A stretch of 6,110 bases of DNA from CAKTOF01 sp964523945 (lineage in GTDB: Bacteria > Bacillota > Clostridia > Oscillospirales > Oscillospiraceae): NCBI GenBank assembly GCA_964523945.1, contig CAZGBU010000114.1, positions 1-6,110 of the forward strand. The letters run 5' to 3'. Shown one piece after another: positions 1 to 6,110 of the stretch (position 1 is the first letter of the stretch; each line of letters begins with the position of its first letter). A program made the position numbers and the translations under genes. Below the pieces are notes generated by a model. That model ran no database searches, was not told where the DNA came from, and saw only the letters and a list, made by a program, of their open reading frames with translations.

Positions 1-34
1 ATAGAATGATGGTACGGATATAGGTGGTGAGCAT
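1..34 (-). CDS. Start of a leftward gene, probable DUF421/YetF-family membrane protein (partial)
   Basis: Read on the minus strand, an ATG at 34-32 opens a frame MLTTYIRTIIL that runs off the left edge after 11 codons; the next codon begins with T. An excellent ribosome binding site, AAAGGAG (complement of 42-48), lies 7 bases before the ATG, which is the main reason to believe the start. The pattern of a few residues followed by YIRTIIL is the usual opening of the first membrane helix of DUF421/YetF-family proteins, which typically continue with a tyrosine and later an MGKRQ motif; none of that is visible here. DUF421 proteins are integral membrane proteins of poorly known role, found in many spore-forming Firmicutes. 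The gene diverges from carA, with no sign of a shared function. The family call rests on 11 residues only; the existence of a gene start is better supported than its identity. Confidence 0.45.
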   Translation of the reverse strand, partial: MLTTYIRTIIL

Positions 35-98
35 GGCGCGGCTCCTTTCCGGCGGCGGACAGCCGCTCATCGGTTATTGTTCGCACCTGCCGCACAGA

Positions 99-127
99 AT
101 ATTACCATGGCGCGGCCGCACTGGAAA
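99..127 (-). promoter_or_regulatory. Possible leftward promoter for the divergent gene
   Basis: On the minus strand a TTTCCA hexamer (complement of 122-127, four of six matches to TTGACA) is followed after 17 bases by TAATAT (complement of 99-104, four of six matches to TATAAT). This would start transcription about 60 bases before the leftward ATG at 34. It is a reasonable sigma-A-type promoter by eye, but matches of this quality also occur by chance. Confidence 0.25.
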
Positions 128-145
128 ATCCGCGCGTATTTTCAG
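121..145. repeat. Short inverted repeat between the divergent promoters
   Basis: GAAAAT at 124-129 and ATTTTC at 138-143 are perfect inverted arms around the 8-base GC-rich loop CCGCGCGT. Allowing one bulged G at 123, the stem extends by two pairs to CT/AG at 121-122 and 144-145. It lies just upstream of the proposed carA promoter and overlaps the proposed leftward -35. It has no U-run on either strand, so it is not an intrinsic terminator. It could be a protein-binding dyad; nothing identifies the protein. Confidence 0.3.
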
Positions 146-156
146 GGGACTTGCCC

Positions 157-185
157 TTGATTTTTGTCGATGAATGCGATACTAT
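157..185 (+). promoter_or_regulatory. Probable carA promoter (sigma-A type)
   Basis: TTGATT at 157-162 (four of six matches to TTGACA) is followed after 17 bases by TACTAT at 180-185 (four of six matches to TATAAT), embedded in an AT-rich stretch that contrasts with the GC-rich surroundings. Transcription would begin near 191-193, leaving a leader of about 87 bases before the carA ATG at 279. An alternative -10, TATAAA at 183-188, has a better hexamer but no well-spaced -35. The proposed start region coincides with the ATGCA repeats, as expected for a repressor that occludes polymerase. Confidence 0.42.
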
Positions 186-265
186 AAAATGCAATGGAAA
201 ACGGAAATATCGAATATTTATGCATATTATTCGGCTGATCAGACGAAATATGCAGACTATATGCA
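180..265 (+). promoter_or_regulatory. Phased ATGCA repeats, candidate ArgR/AhrC operator array
   Basis: Four copies of an AT-rich triplet-plus-ATGCA element begin their ATGCA at 189, 220, 250 and 261, that is 31, 30 and 11 bases apart, so all fall on nearly the same face of the helix. The known ARG box of arginine repressors has the core TGAATwwwwATKCA. Aligned by the ATGCA end, the four sites match it at about 10 (180-193), 13 (211-224), 11 (241-254) and 9 (252-265) of 14 positions. ArgR/AhrC commonly represses carAB genes that serve arginine synthesis and binds paired boxes near the promoter, so position and target gene agree. That this is ArgR rather than another regulator is inference. 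No PyrR-binding loop, T-box or terminator-antiterminator pair is visible in the leader, so pyrimidine attenuation is not supported. Confidence 0.4.
211..233. promoter_or_regulatory. 23-bp dyad containing the best ARG-box match
   Basis: CGAATA at 211-216 and TATTCG at 228-233 are perfect inverted arms 11 bases apart, with the palindrome ATGCAT (220-225) near the centre. The left half, CGAATATTTATGCA at 211-224, fits the ARG-box core at 13 of 14 positions, differing only in its first base. A second perfect dyad, AAATAT/ATATTT at 205-219, overlaps it. This lies about 20-40 bases downstream of the predicted transcription start, a normal place for a repressor site. It is the strongest single operator candidate in the window. 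Confidence 0.4.
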
Positions 266-272
266 AAGGGTG
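265..272 (+). promoter_or_regulatory. carA ribosome binding site
   Basis: AAAGGGTG at 265-272 pairs well with the 3' end of 16S rRNA (the bases GGTGAT at 269-274 also match the extended anti-Shine-Dalgarno complement). The GGG ends 8 bases before the ATG at 279, which is ideal spacing. It is only 2 bases before the ATG at 273 and lies downstream of the in-frame ATGs at 174, 189 and 261. It therefore selects 279 as the start. Confidence 0.65.
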
Positions 273-278
273 ATGCAG

Positions 279-1355
279 ATGCAGGCGATTCTGATTCTGG
301 CGAACGGGCGCGTATTCCGCGGGACGTCCATGGGCGCGCCGCAGCAGAAGGTGTTTGAGGCGGTGTTCAACACATCGATGGCCGGCTACCAGGAGGTGCT
401 GACCGATCCGAGCTATGCGGGCGAGGGCATTGTGATGACCTACCCGCTGATTGGCAACTATGGCGTTAACCGGGAAGATCCCGAGTCCTCGCGCGCCTGG
501 GCGGAGGCGTTTGTTGTCCGGCGGCTCTCGCCGCGCGGCAGCAATTTCCGCTGTGAGGGAACGCTCGATGCATACCTCAAACAATATGACATCACCGGCA
601 TCTGCGACGTCGACACGCGTGGCATCACACGCGTGCTGCGCGACGAGGGCACGATGAATGCAATGATCACCACGAATCTGGACATCGATATGGAGCAGGC
701 GCTTGCCGAGATCCGCGCCTACCGCGTTACGGGCACAGTCGAGCGAGTCTCGCGCAGCGCTGTGCAGGTCTATCCCGGCAGCGGCGGGCCGCGCGTGGCG
801 TTGCTGGACTACGGCGTCAAGGAGAACATCATCCGCTCGCTGGTCAGACGTGGCTGTGAGGTGACGGTATTTCCGGCGCACACGCCGGCGGAGACGGTAC
901 TCGCCGGCGGGTTTGATGGCGTGATGCTTGCCAACGGCCCCGGCGATCCCGCCGATTGCAGCGACCTGATCGCAGAGGTCAGAAAACTCTATGACTCCAC
1001 TCTTCCGATTTTCGCCGTCTGTCTGGGGCACCAGTTCATGGCGCTGGCGACCGGCGCGCGCACGGAAAAGCTCAAATACGGCCACCATGGCGGCAACCAC
1101 CCGGTACGCGATTTTGCCAACGGCCGCGTCTATATCACCTCGCAGAATCACAACTACTGCGTCATGGCCGAGTCGGTTGACCCTGCTGTCGCTGAGGTCA
1201 GCCATGTGAACGTCAATGACGGCTCCGTCGAGGGGCTGCGTTACAAAAACGGGCGGGTGGAGACGGTGCAGTTCCATCCCGAGGCGTCGCCCGGGCCGCA
1301 GGATACTGCGTATCTGTTCGACCGCTTTGTCGCCCGGATGGGAGGGAAATCGTAA
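279..1355 (+). CDS. carA: Carbamoyl-phosphate synthase, small (glutaminase) subunit
   Basis: CarA hydrolyses glutamine and passes ammonia to CarB for carbamoyl phosphate synthesis, the first step toward pyrimidines and the citrulline branch of arginine; it acts in the cytosol as a CarA-CarB heterodimer. From ATG 279 the protein has 358 residues, a normal length. It begins MQAILILANGRVF, the usual CarA opening, and continues with the substrate-domain signature GYQEVLTDPSY and YPLIGNYG. The class I glutamine amidotransferase domain spans about residues 174-358: LLDYGVKENI at about 175, NGPGDP from 219, nucleophile Cys248 in AVCLGHQF, SQNHNY, and the His333/Glu335 pair in FHPEASPGP. The catalytic triad is complete. 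The open frame extends upstream to an ATG at 174, adding 35 tyrosine-rich residues with no family counterpart; these overlap the promoter and are not believed. Its TAA shares one base with the carB ATG (TAATG), implying coupled translation and equal subunit supply. Confidence 0.95.
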   Translation: MQAILILANGRVFRGTSMGAPQQKVFEAVFNTSMAGYQEVLTDPSYAGEGIVMTYPLIGNYGVNREDPESSRAWAEAFVVRRLSPRGSNFRCEGTLDAYLKQYDITGICDVDTRGITRVLRDEGTMNAMITTNLDIDMEQALAEIRAYRVTGTVERVSRSAVQVYPGSGGPRVALLDYGVKENIIRSLVRRGCEVTVFPAHTPAETVLAGGFDGVMLANGPGDPADCSDLIAEVRKLYDSTLPIFAVCLGHQFMALATGARTEKLKYGHHGGNHPVRDFANGRVYITSQNHNYCVMAESVDPAVAEVSHVNVNDGSVEGLRYKNGRVETVQFHPEASPGPQDTAYLFDRFVARMGGKS

Positions 1356-4300
1356 TGCCGAAAAATCCCGAAATCAAAAAGGTACTGGTGATCGGCTCCG
1401 GCCCGATCGTGATCGGCCAGGCTGCCGAGTTTGACTACGCCGGCACACAGGCGTGCCGGTCGCTGCGCGAAGAGGGCGTCGAGGTCGTGCTGGTCAACTC
1501 CAACCCGGCGACGATCATGACAGATAAAGACATTGCCGATCACGTCTACATTGAGCCGCTTAACACGGCTTCTGTCACGCAGATTATCGAGATGGAGCGG
1601 CCGGACTCGATCCTGCCGACATTGGGCGGGCAGACGGGCCTGAACCTGGCAATGGCGTTGGCAGAGGACGGCACGCTTGAAAAATACGGCGTTAAGCTGC
1701 TCGGTACGTCGGCCGCGTCGATCCGAAAGGCCGAGGACCGCCAGGGCTTCAAGGACACGATGGAGGCCATCGGCCAGCCGTGCATCGAGTCGCTGGTTGT
1801 CACGAATGTGGATGATGCAGTTCGATTTGTTGAGCGCGTTGGCCTGCCGGTTATTATCCGCCCGGCCTATACGCTCGGCGGTACCGGCGGCGGCATCGCC
1901 TATACGATGCAGCAGCTCCATGAGATCGCGGCAAACGGTATCCGCATGAGCCGTGTCGGCGAAATCCTGGTTGAACGCTGCATCTCCGGCTGGAAAGAGA
2001 TCGAGTATGAGGTCATCCGCGACAGCGTGGGCAATGTCATCACTGTCTGTAATATGGAAAATATCGATCCGGTCGGCATTCACACCGGCGATTCCATCGT
2101 CGTTGCGCCAAGCCAGACACTTGCCGATAAGGAATATCAGATGCTGCGCTCGGCCGCGCTCGACATTATCACCGCCTTAAAAATCGAGGGCGGCTGCAAC
2201 GTGCAGTTTGCGCTCCATCCGGAGTCATTTGAGTATGCAGTCATTGAGGTCAATCCGCGTGTGTCGCGTTCGTCTGCGCTTGCGTCGAAAGCGACCGGTT
2301 ATCCGATTGCCAAGGTCGCGGCCAAGATCGCGCTGGGATACACGCTCGACGAGATCAAAAACGCGGTCACACAGAAGACCTGCGCCTGCTTCGAGCCGAT
2401 GCTCGACTACTGTGTCGTCAAAATTCCCAAGTGGCCGTTTGATAAGTTTGTCCGCGCCAGCCGCATCCTCGGGACACAGATGAAGGCAACCGGTGAGGTT
2501 ATGGCCATCGACAACAGCTTTGAAGGGGCGCTGATGAAAGCCGTCCGCTCGCTCGAGCAGCATACCGACTCGCTCCAGCTCACCTCGCTGCTCGACCTGA
2601 CCGATGATGAGGTGCGCCGCAAGCTCGAGATCCAGGACGACCAGCGGCTGTTTGTTGTTGCCGAGGCGCTGCGCCGCGGCATTTCCAAAGAGGATATCCA
2701 CAAAGTGACGATGATTGACCAGTGGTTCCTCGATCGCATCGGCGATATCGTCGACATGGAAAATGAATTGCGCCGTGGTATTCCGGATGCGGATACGCTG
2801 CGCCGCGCCAAGCAGATGAGCTTCCCGGACAGCGTGATCGCATCCCTGTGCGGATCGACCACGAAGGAGATCAAGGCGCTGCGTGACGCGCTCGGCCTGC
2901 ACGCCGTGTTCAAAATGGTCGATACCTGTGCGGCCGAATTTGACGCTGCTACGCCGTACTACTACTCCACCTATGACACCGAGAACGAATCGCTCCAGGA
3001 TGACGCGGATGAGCGCAAGGTGCTGGTTCTCGGTTCCGGACCAATCCGCATCGGGCAGGGAATCGAATTTGACTTTTGCTCTGTGCACTCGGTCTGGGCA
3101 TTGAAAAAGCTCGGCTGCAAGACGATTATCATCAACAACAACCCCGAGACCGTTTCCACCGACTTCGACGTGGCGGACAAACTGTATTTTGAACCGCTGA
3201 CGCCGGAGGATGTTGAGAACGTCGTCGAGCTGGAGAAGCCGTGGGGCGCTGTCGTCCAGTTCGGCGGCCAGACAGCGATCAAGCTGACCCAGGCGCTGAC
3301 CGATATGGGTGTACCAATCCTCGGCACAGACGCGTCGGGCGTTGATGCGGCGGAGGACCGCGAAAAATTTGATGAGATTCTCAAGCAGACCGGAATCTCC
3401 AAAGCTGACGCCGGTACGGTGTTCACCGCTGACGAGGCGGTCGCGGTGGCGGAACAGATTGGCTATCCTGTGCTGGTGCGCCCGTCGTATGTGCTTGGTG
3501 GCCAGGGCATGGAGATTGCCTACAATGAAAAGGATATCCGCGAATACATGGGGATCATCAACATGGTCACACAGGAGCATCCGATCCTCGTCGACAAATA
3601 TCTGATGGGCCGCGAGGTGGAGGTCGATGCCGTCTGCGACGGTGAAGATATTCTGATCCCTGGCATTATGGAGCATCTCGAGCGCGCTGGCATTCACTCG
3701 GGCGACTCGATCTCTGTCTATCCGCCGCTCAATATCGAGCCAAAGCATCAGGAGATTCTGACCGACTACACCCGCCGCCTGGCGACGGCGCTGCATGTGG
3801 TGGGACTGGTCAACATCCAGTTCGTTATCTACAACGACAAGGTCTATGTCATCGAGGTCAACCCGCGCTCTTCGCGGACGATCCCGTATATCACCAAGGT
3901 AACCGGCGTACCGATCATCGAGCTGGCAACGCGCGCCATGCTCGGCGAAAAGCTGCGCGATATGGGCTACGGTACCGGGCTGTATCCGGCGGCGAAGTAC
4001 TATGCAGTCAAGATGCCGGTGTTCTCATTCCAGAAGCTCGTCGATGTCGATATGGGCCTTGGACCGGAGATGAAATCGACCGGCGAGGTGCTGGGCATTG
4101 ACACGCTCTTCCCGCAGGCGCTGCTCAAGGCGTTCAAGGGTGCAGGGATGGAACTGCCCAAAGCCGCCTCGAATGTTATCATCACCGTCAACGATCAGGA
4201 CAAGGGCGAGGCGCTCTCCATTGCGCGCAGTCTGGACGATCTCGGCGTCAACCTCTATGCGACGGCGGGTACCTGCCAATTCCTGCTCGATGCCGGCGTC

Positions 4301-4558
4301 CATTGTCAGAAGGTCAATCGCATCGGCGAGGAGAGTCCGACCATCGGCGACATGGTCTCGATCGGCATGGCCGACATGGTGATCAATACGCCCAGCCGCG
4401 GCAAAAAAGCCGATGGCGACGGCTGGAAGATCCGCCGGATGTGTTCCGAGCGCAGCATCCCCTGCATCACGGCCATCGATACCGCGCGCGCCATTGTTAC
4501 CGCGCGCCGGCAGGGAAGAAGCCGCGAGCTGCAGGCCATTGATGTGACCAAACTGTGA
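1355..4558 (+). CDS. carB: Carbamoyl-phosphate synthase, large subunit
   Basis: CarB makes carbamoyl phosphate from bicarbonate, ammonia (tunnelled from CarA) and two ATP. The 1067 residues match the family length. The two homologous halves are intact: the carboxyphosphate half (about 1-400, VLVIGSGPIVIGQ near 10, Arg129, Arg169 and Glu215 at the same numbers as in E. coli, Glu298 in EVNPRVSR), an oligomerisation region (about 400-550), and the carbamoyl-phosphate half (about 554-930, VLVLGSGPIRIGQ, Glu834 in EVNPRSSR). The C-terminal MGS-like allosteric domain (about 935-1067) has Lys950, Thr970 and Thr973, equivalent to E. coli Lys954, Thr974 and Thr977. However, Arg989 stands where E. coli has Lys993, and Pro1013 where it has Thr1017, so effector response to UMP/IMP may differ. 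The start is fixed by GGAGGG at 1341-1346, 8 bases before the ATG that overlaps the carA stop. Domain borders are approximate. Confidence 0.98.
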   Translation: MPKNPEIKKVLVIGSGPIVIGQAAEFDYAGTQACRSLREEGVEVVLVNSNPATIMTDKDIADHVYIEPLNTASVTQIIEMERPDSILPTLGGQTGLNLAMALAEDGTLEKYGVKLLGTSAASIRKAEDRQGFKDTMEAIGQPCIESLVVTNVDDAVRFVERVGLPVIIRPAYTLGGTGGGIAYTMQQLHEIAANGIRMSRVGEILVERCISGWKEIEYEVIRDSVGNVITVCNMENIDPVGIHTGDSIVVAPSQTLADKEYQMLRSAALDIITALKIEGGCNVQFALHPESFEYAVIEVNPRVSRSSALASKATGYPIAKVAAKIALGYTLDEIKNAVTQKTCACFEPMLDYCVVKIPKWPFDKFVRASRILGTQMKATGEVMAIDNSFEGALMKAVRSLEQHTDSLQLTSLLDLTDDEVRRKLEIQDDQRLFVVAEALRRGISKEDIHKVTMIDQWFLDRIGDIVDMENELRRGIPDADTLRRAKQMSFPDSVIASLCGSTTKEIKALRDALGLHAVFKMVDTCAAEFDAATPYYYSTYDTENESLQDDADERKVLVLGSGPIRIGQGIEFDFCSVHSVWALKKLGCKTIIINNNPETVSTDFDVADKLYFEPLTPEDVENVVELEKPWGAVVQFGGQTAIKLTQALTDMGVPILGTDASGVDAAEDREKFDEILKQTGISKADAGTVFTADEAVAVAEQIGYPVLVRPSYVLGGQGMEIAYNEKDIREYMGIINMVTQEHPILVDKYLMGREVEVDAVCDGEDILIPGIMEHLERAGIHSGDSISVYPPLNIEPKHQEILTDYTRRLATALHVVGLVNIQFVIYNDKVYVIEVNPRSSRTIPYITKVTGVPIIELATRAMLGEKLRDMGYGTGLYPAAKYYAVKMPVFSFQKLVDVDMGLGPEMKSTGEVLGIDTLFPQALLKAFKGAGMELPKAASNVIITVNDQDKGEALSIARSLDDLGVNLYATAGTCQFLLDAGVHCQKVNRIGEESPTIGDMVSIGMADMVINTPSRGKKADGDGWKIRRMCSERSIPCITAIDTARAIVTARRQGRSRELQAIDVTKL

Positions 4559-4563
4559 GGAGG
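4558..4563 (+). promoter_or_regulatory. guaA ribosome binding site overlapping the carB stop
   Basis: AGGAGG at 4558-4563 is a perfect Shine-Dalgarno core, 7 bases before the guaA ATG at 4571. Its first base is the last base of the carB TGA, so ribosomes finishing carB sit on the guaA binding site. There is no room for a promoter or terminator between the genes, which argues for a single transcript. Confidence 0.8.
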
Positions 4564-4570
4564 CTTTGCC

Positions 4571-6110
4571 ATGCAGCATGAAACCGTCATTGTCCTCGAC
4601 TTCGGCGGGCAGTATAACCAGCTGATTGCGCGCCGCGTGCGCGAATGCGGCGTCTATTGCGAAGTCAAGCCATATACTACGCCGTTCGCCGAGCTGAAAG
4701 CCATGCGACCGATCGGCATCATCTTCACCGGCGGCCCAAACAGCGTATACGATCCGGAGTCGCCGCAGGTGGATTCTGACATCTTTTCCTGGGGTGTGCC
4801 CATCCTGGGCATCTGCTACGGCTGCCAGCTGATCGCCCACAATCTGGGCGGCCGTGTGACCGAGGCGCAGGATGACGCTGCCCGGGAGTATGGCAAGACT
4901 GAAACCTATTTCGACACCAGCTGTAAGCTTTTTAAGGGCCTGCCAACCCAGGGCATCACCTGGATGAGTCACGGTGATTATATGGAAAAGGTGCCTGAGG
5001 GATTTTCTCTGGTGGCCCACTCTGACGCTTGCCCCAATGTGGCCATCTGCGATGAGAGACGGGGTTTCTACGGCGTGCAGTATCACCCCGAGGTCAACCA
5101 CACTCAGCACGGCACTGAGATGATCCGCAACTTCCTCTACGAGATCTGCGGCGCTGCGGGCGACTGGACCATGGGCGATTATAAAGAGACTGCCATCCGC
5201 CAGATTCGGGAAAAGGTGGGGGATGGCAAGGTCTTGTTGGCCCTCTCCGGCGGTGTGGACTCCTCCGTAGCCGCGGCTCTGGTGGCCGAGGCCGTGGGCA
5301 GCCAGCTGACCTGCGTGTTTGTTGACCACGGCCTGATGCGCCTGAACGAGGGGGATGAGGTGGAGGATGCCTTCCGAAAATGGGACATCAATTTTGTCCG
5401 GGTCAATGCCGAAAATCTGTTTTTGAGCAAGCTGGCTGGCGTCACCGAGCCGGAGCGCAAGCGCAAGATCATCGGCGAGGAGTTCATACGGGTCTTTGAG
5501 GCAGAGGCCAAAAAGATCGGCCAGGTGGACTATCTGGTTCAGGGCACCATCTATCCCGACGTCATTGAATCCGGTACCGGCGATGCCGCGGTGATCAAGA
5601 GCCACCACAATGTGGGCGGCCTGCCGGACTATGTGGATTTCAAGGAGATTATCGAGCCCCTGCGGATGCTGTTCAAGGACGAGGTGCGGAGCCTTGGCCG
5701 GGAGCTGGGACTGCCGGAGTATTTGGTCATGCGCCAGCCGTTTCCGGGGCCGGGCCTTGCGATCCGTGTGATCGGCGAGATTACCAAGGAGAAGCTCGAC
5801 ACCCTGCGCCTGGCGGATTTTATCTTCCGGGATGAGATTGCCAAGGCCAACCTGGAAGGCACGATGAACCAGTATTTCGCGGTGCTGACCAATATGCGCT
5901 CCGTGGGTGTCATGGGCGACGGCCGAACTTATGATTACACACTGGCCCTCCGCTCCGTTACCACCACAGACTTTATGACCGCCGACTGGACCCACATCCC
6001 CTACGAGGTGCTCGACCGGGTCAGCGTGCGGATCGTCAACGAAGTCCCTCACATTAACCGTATCGTGTACGATATTACGAGTAAGCCTCCGGCGACGATC
6101 GAGTGGGAAT
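4571..6110 (+). CDS. guaA: GMP synthase (glutamine-hydrolysing), complete but for two bases of its stop codon
   Basis: GuaA converts XMP to GMP using ATP and glutamine-derived ammonia, the last step of guanine nucleotide synthesis, in the cytosol as a dimer. The frame gives 513 sense codons ending PPATIEWE, the standard GuaA C-terminus, and the final base of the window is the T of a stop codon. An N-terminal class I amidotransferase domain (about 1-195) has VLDFGGQYNQLIARR, nucleophile Cys82 in GICYGCQ, and His172/Glu174 in YHPE. The ATP pyrophosphatase domain (about 200-390) has the PP-loop SGGVDSS at 226-232 and GTIYPDVIESG near 325. The dimerisation/XMP domain follows, with PFPGPGLAIR at 390-398 and DGRTYDYTLALR. 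All key residues are present. It lies 12 bases after carB and probably shares its transcript. Codon preference in about 4790-5750 differs from carAB and from the gene's own ends. Confidence 0.97.
   Translation, partial: MQHETVIVLDFGGQYNQLIARRVRECGVYCEVKPYTTPFAELKAMRPIGIIFTGGPNSVYDPESPQVDSDIFSWGVPILGICYGCQLIAHNLGGRVTEAQDDAAREYGKTETYFDTSCKLFKGLPTQGITWMSHGDYMEKVPEGFSLVAHSDACPNVAICDERRGFYGVQYHPEVNHTQHGTEMIRNFLYEICGAAGDWTMGDYKETAIRQIREKVGDGKVLLALSGGVDSSVAAALVAEAVGSQLTCVFVDHGLMRLNEGDEVEDAFRKWDINFVRVNAENLFLSKLAGVTEPERKRKIIGEEFIRVFEAEAKKIGQVDYLVQGTIYPDVIESGTGDAAVIKSHHNVGGLPDYVDFKEIIEPLRMLFKDEVRSLGRELGLPEYLVMRQPFPGPGLAIRVIGEITKEKLDTLRLADFIFRDEIAKANLEGTMNQYFAVLTNMRSVGVMGDGRTYDYTLALRSVTTTDFMTADWTHIPYEVLDRVSVRIVNEVPHINRIVYDITSKPPATIEWE
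4790..5750 (+). other. Segment of guaA with different codon preference (possible recombinant tract)
   Basis: Codon use was counted by hand. In the first half of carB, serine is TCG in 13 of 29 cases and arginine is CGG in 3 of 29; threonine is ACG in 10 of the first 19. In guaA the only TCG is codon 64. From codon 76 onward, 0 of 16 serines are TCG and 11 of 26 arginines are CGG. Between codons 76 and 430, 0 of 16 threonines are ACG. Alanine GCG and threonine ACG reappear from about codon 397 onward. The apparent junctions fall near the conserved motifs GICYGCQ and PFPGPGLA. The boundaries are rough, and a metagenomic assembly chimera would look the same. Confidence 0.35.

Noticed and set aside
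112..119. GCGGCCGC palindrome
   Set aside because: It is an 8-base GC palindrome (a NotI site) in GC-rich DNA; no neighbouring symmetry or repetition suggests function.
193..237. A 14-codon upstream frame in the carA leader (MENGNIEYLCILFG)
   Set aside because: It was considered as an arginine-sensing leader peptide. It contains no arginine codon, has no ribosome binding site, starts at or before the predicted transcript start, and no attenuator hairpins follow.
186..278. PyrR-type attenuator, T-box or riboswitch in the carA leader
   Set aside because: No anti-terminator/terminator pair, no U-run, no PyrR-binding consensus and no T-box bulge could be found in a leader of under 100 bases.
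102..1277. A 391-codon open frame on the minus strand opposite carA
   Set aside because: It is the antisense shadow of a GC-rich gene: the protein is rich in His, Arg and Ala with no recognisable motif, it crosses the carA promoter, and carA on the other strand is unmistakable.
2225..3796. A 523-codon minus-strand open frame inside carB
   Set aside because: The biased codon composition of carB leaves few stops on the opposite strand. The translated protein has no domain pattern and no ribosome binding site was apparent.
4559..4570. A terminator or promoter between carB and guaA
   Set aside because: Only 12 bases separate the genes and they hold the ribosome binding site, leaving no space for either element.
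4025..6052. A 675-codon minus-strand open frame spanning the carB end and guaA
   Set aside because: Although long, it runs antisense through two conserved genes and across their junction, and its composition is typical of antisense translation. It has no recognisable family features.

Overview
The window looks like chromosomal DNA of a GC-rich member of the Clostridia (Bacillota), perhaps near the Oscillospirales. The evidence is the Shine-Dalgarno sites of the AGGAGG type, a CarB whose second ATP-grasp half reads EVNPRSSRTIPYITK as in Firmicutes, a 513-residue GuaA (the same length as in Bacillus), and the start of what looks like a DUF421/YetF membrane protein. Genus-level placement cannot be supported from the sequence alone.

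Layout. Positions 1-34 carry the first 11 codons of a leftward gene, probably of the DUF421/YetF family. Positions 35-278 are a divergent intergenic region. Its right part (about 157-265) is strikingly AT-rich and holds a plausible rightward promoter and a set of ATGCA-containing repeats resembling ArgR/AhrC arginine operators. Then come three rightward genes packed as one operon: carA (279-1355), carB (1355-4558, overlapping carA by one base) and guaA (4571 to the window end, 12 bases after carB). The guaA coding sequence is complete through its last sense codon, and the window stops after the first base of its stop codon.

Function. CarA hydrolyses glutamine and CarB uses the ammonia, bicarbonate and two ATP to make carbamoyl phosphate for arginine and pyrimidines. 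GuaA uses glutamine and ATP to turn XMP into GMP. All three gene products are thus involved in glutamine-dependent amide-nitrogen transfer to nucleotide or arginine precursors. The putative operator, if real, would place the whole set, including a purine enzyme, under arginine control.

The window holds ordinary core metabolism, and I see no new defence, mobile or RNA system. The two observations most worth a second look are the helically phased ATGCA repeats before carA, and a change of codon preference inside guaA (roughly 4790-5750) that begins and ends at highly conserved protein motifs and may mark recombination or an assembly chimera.
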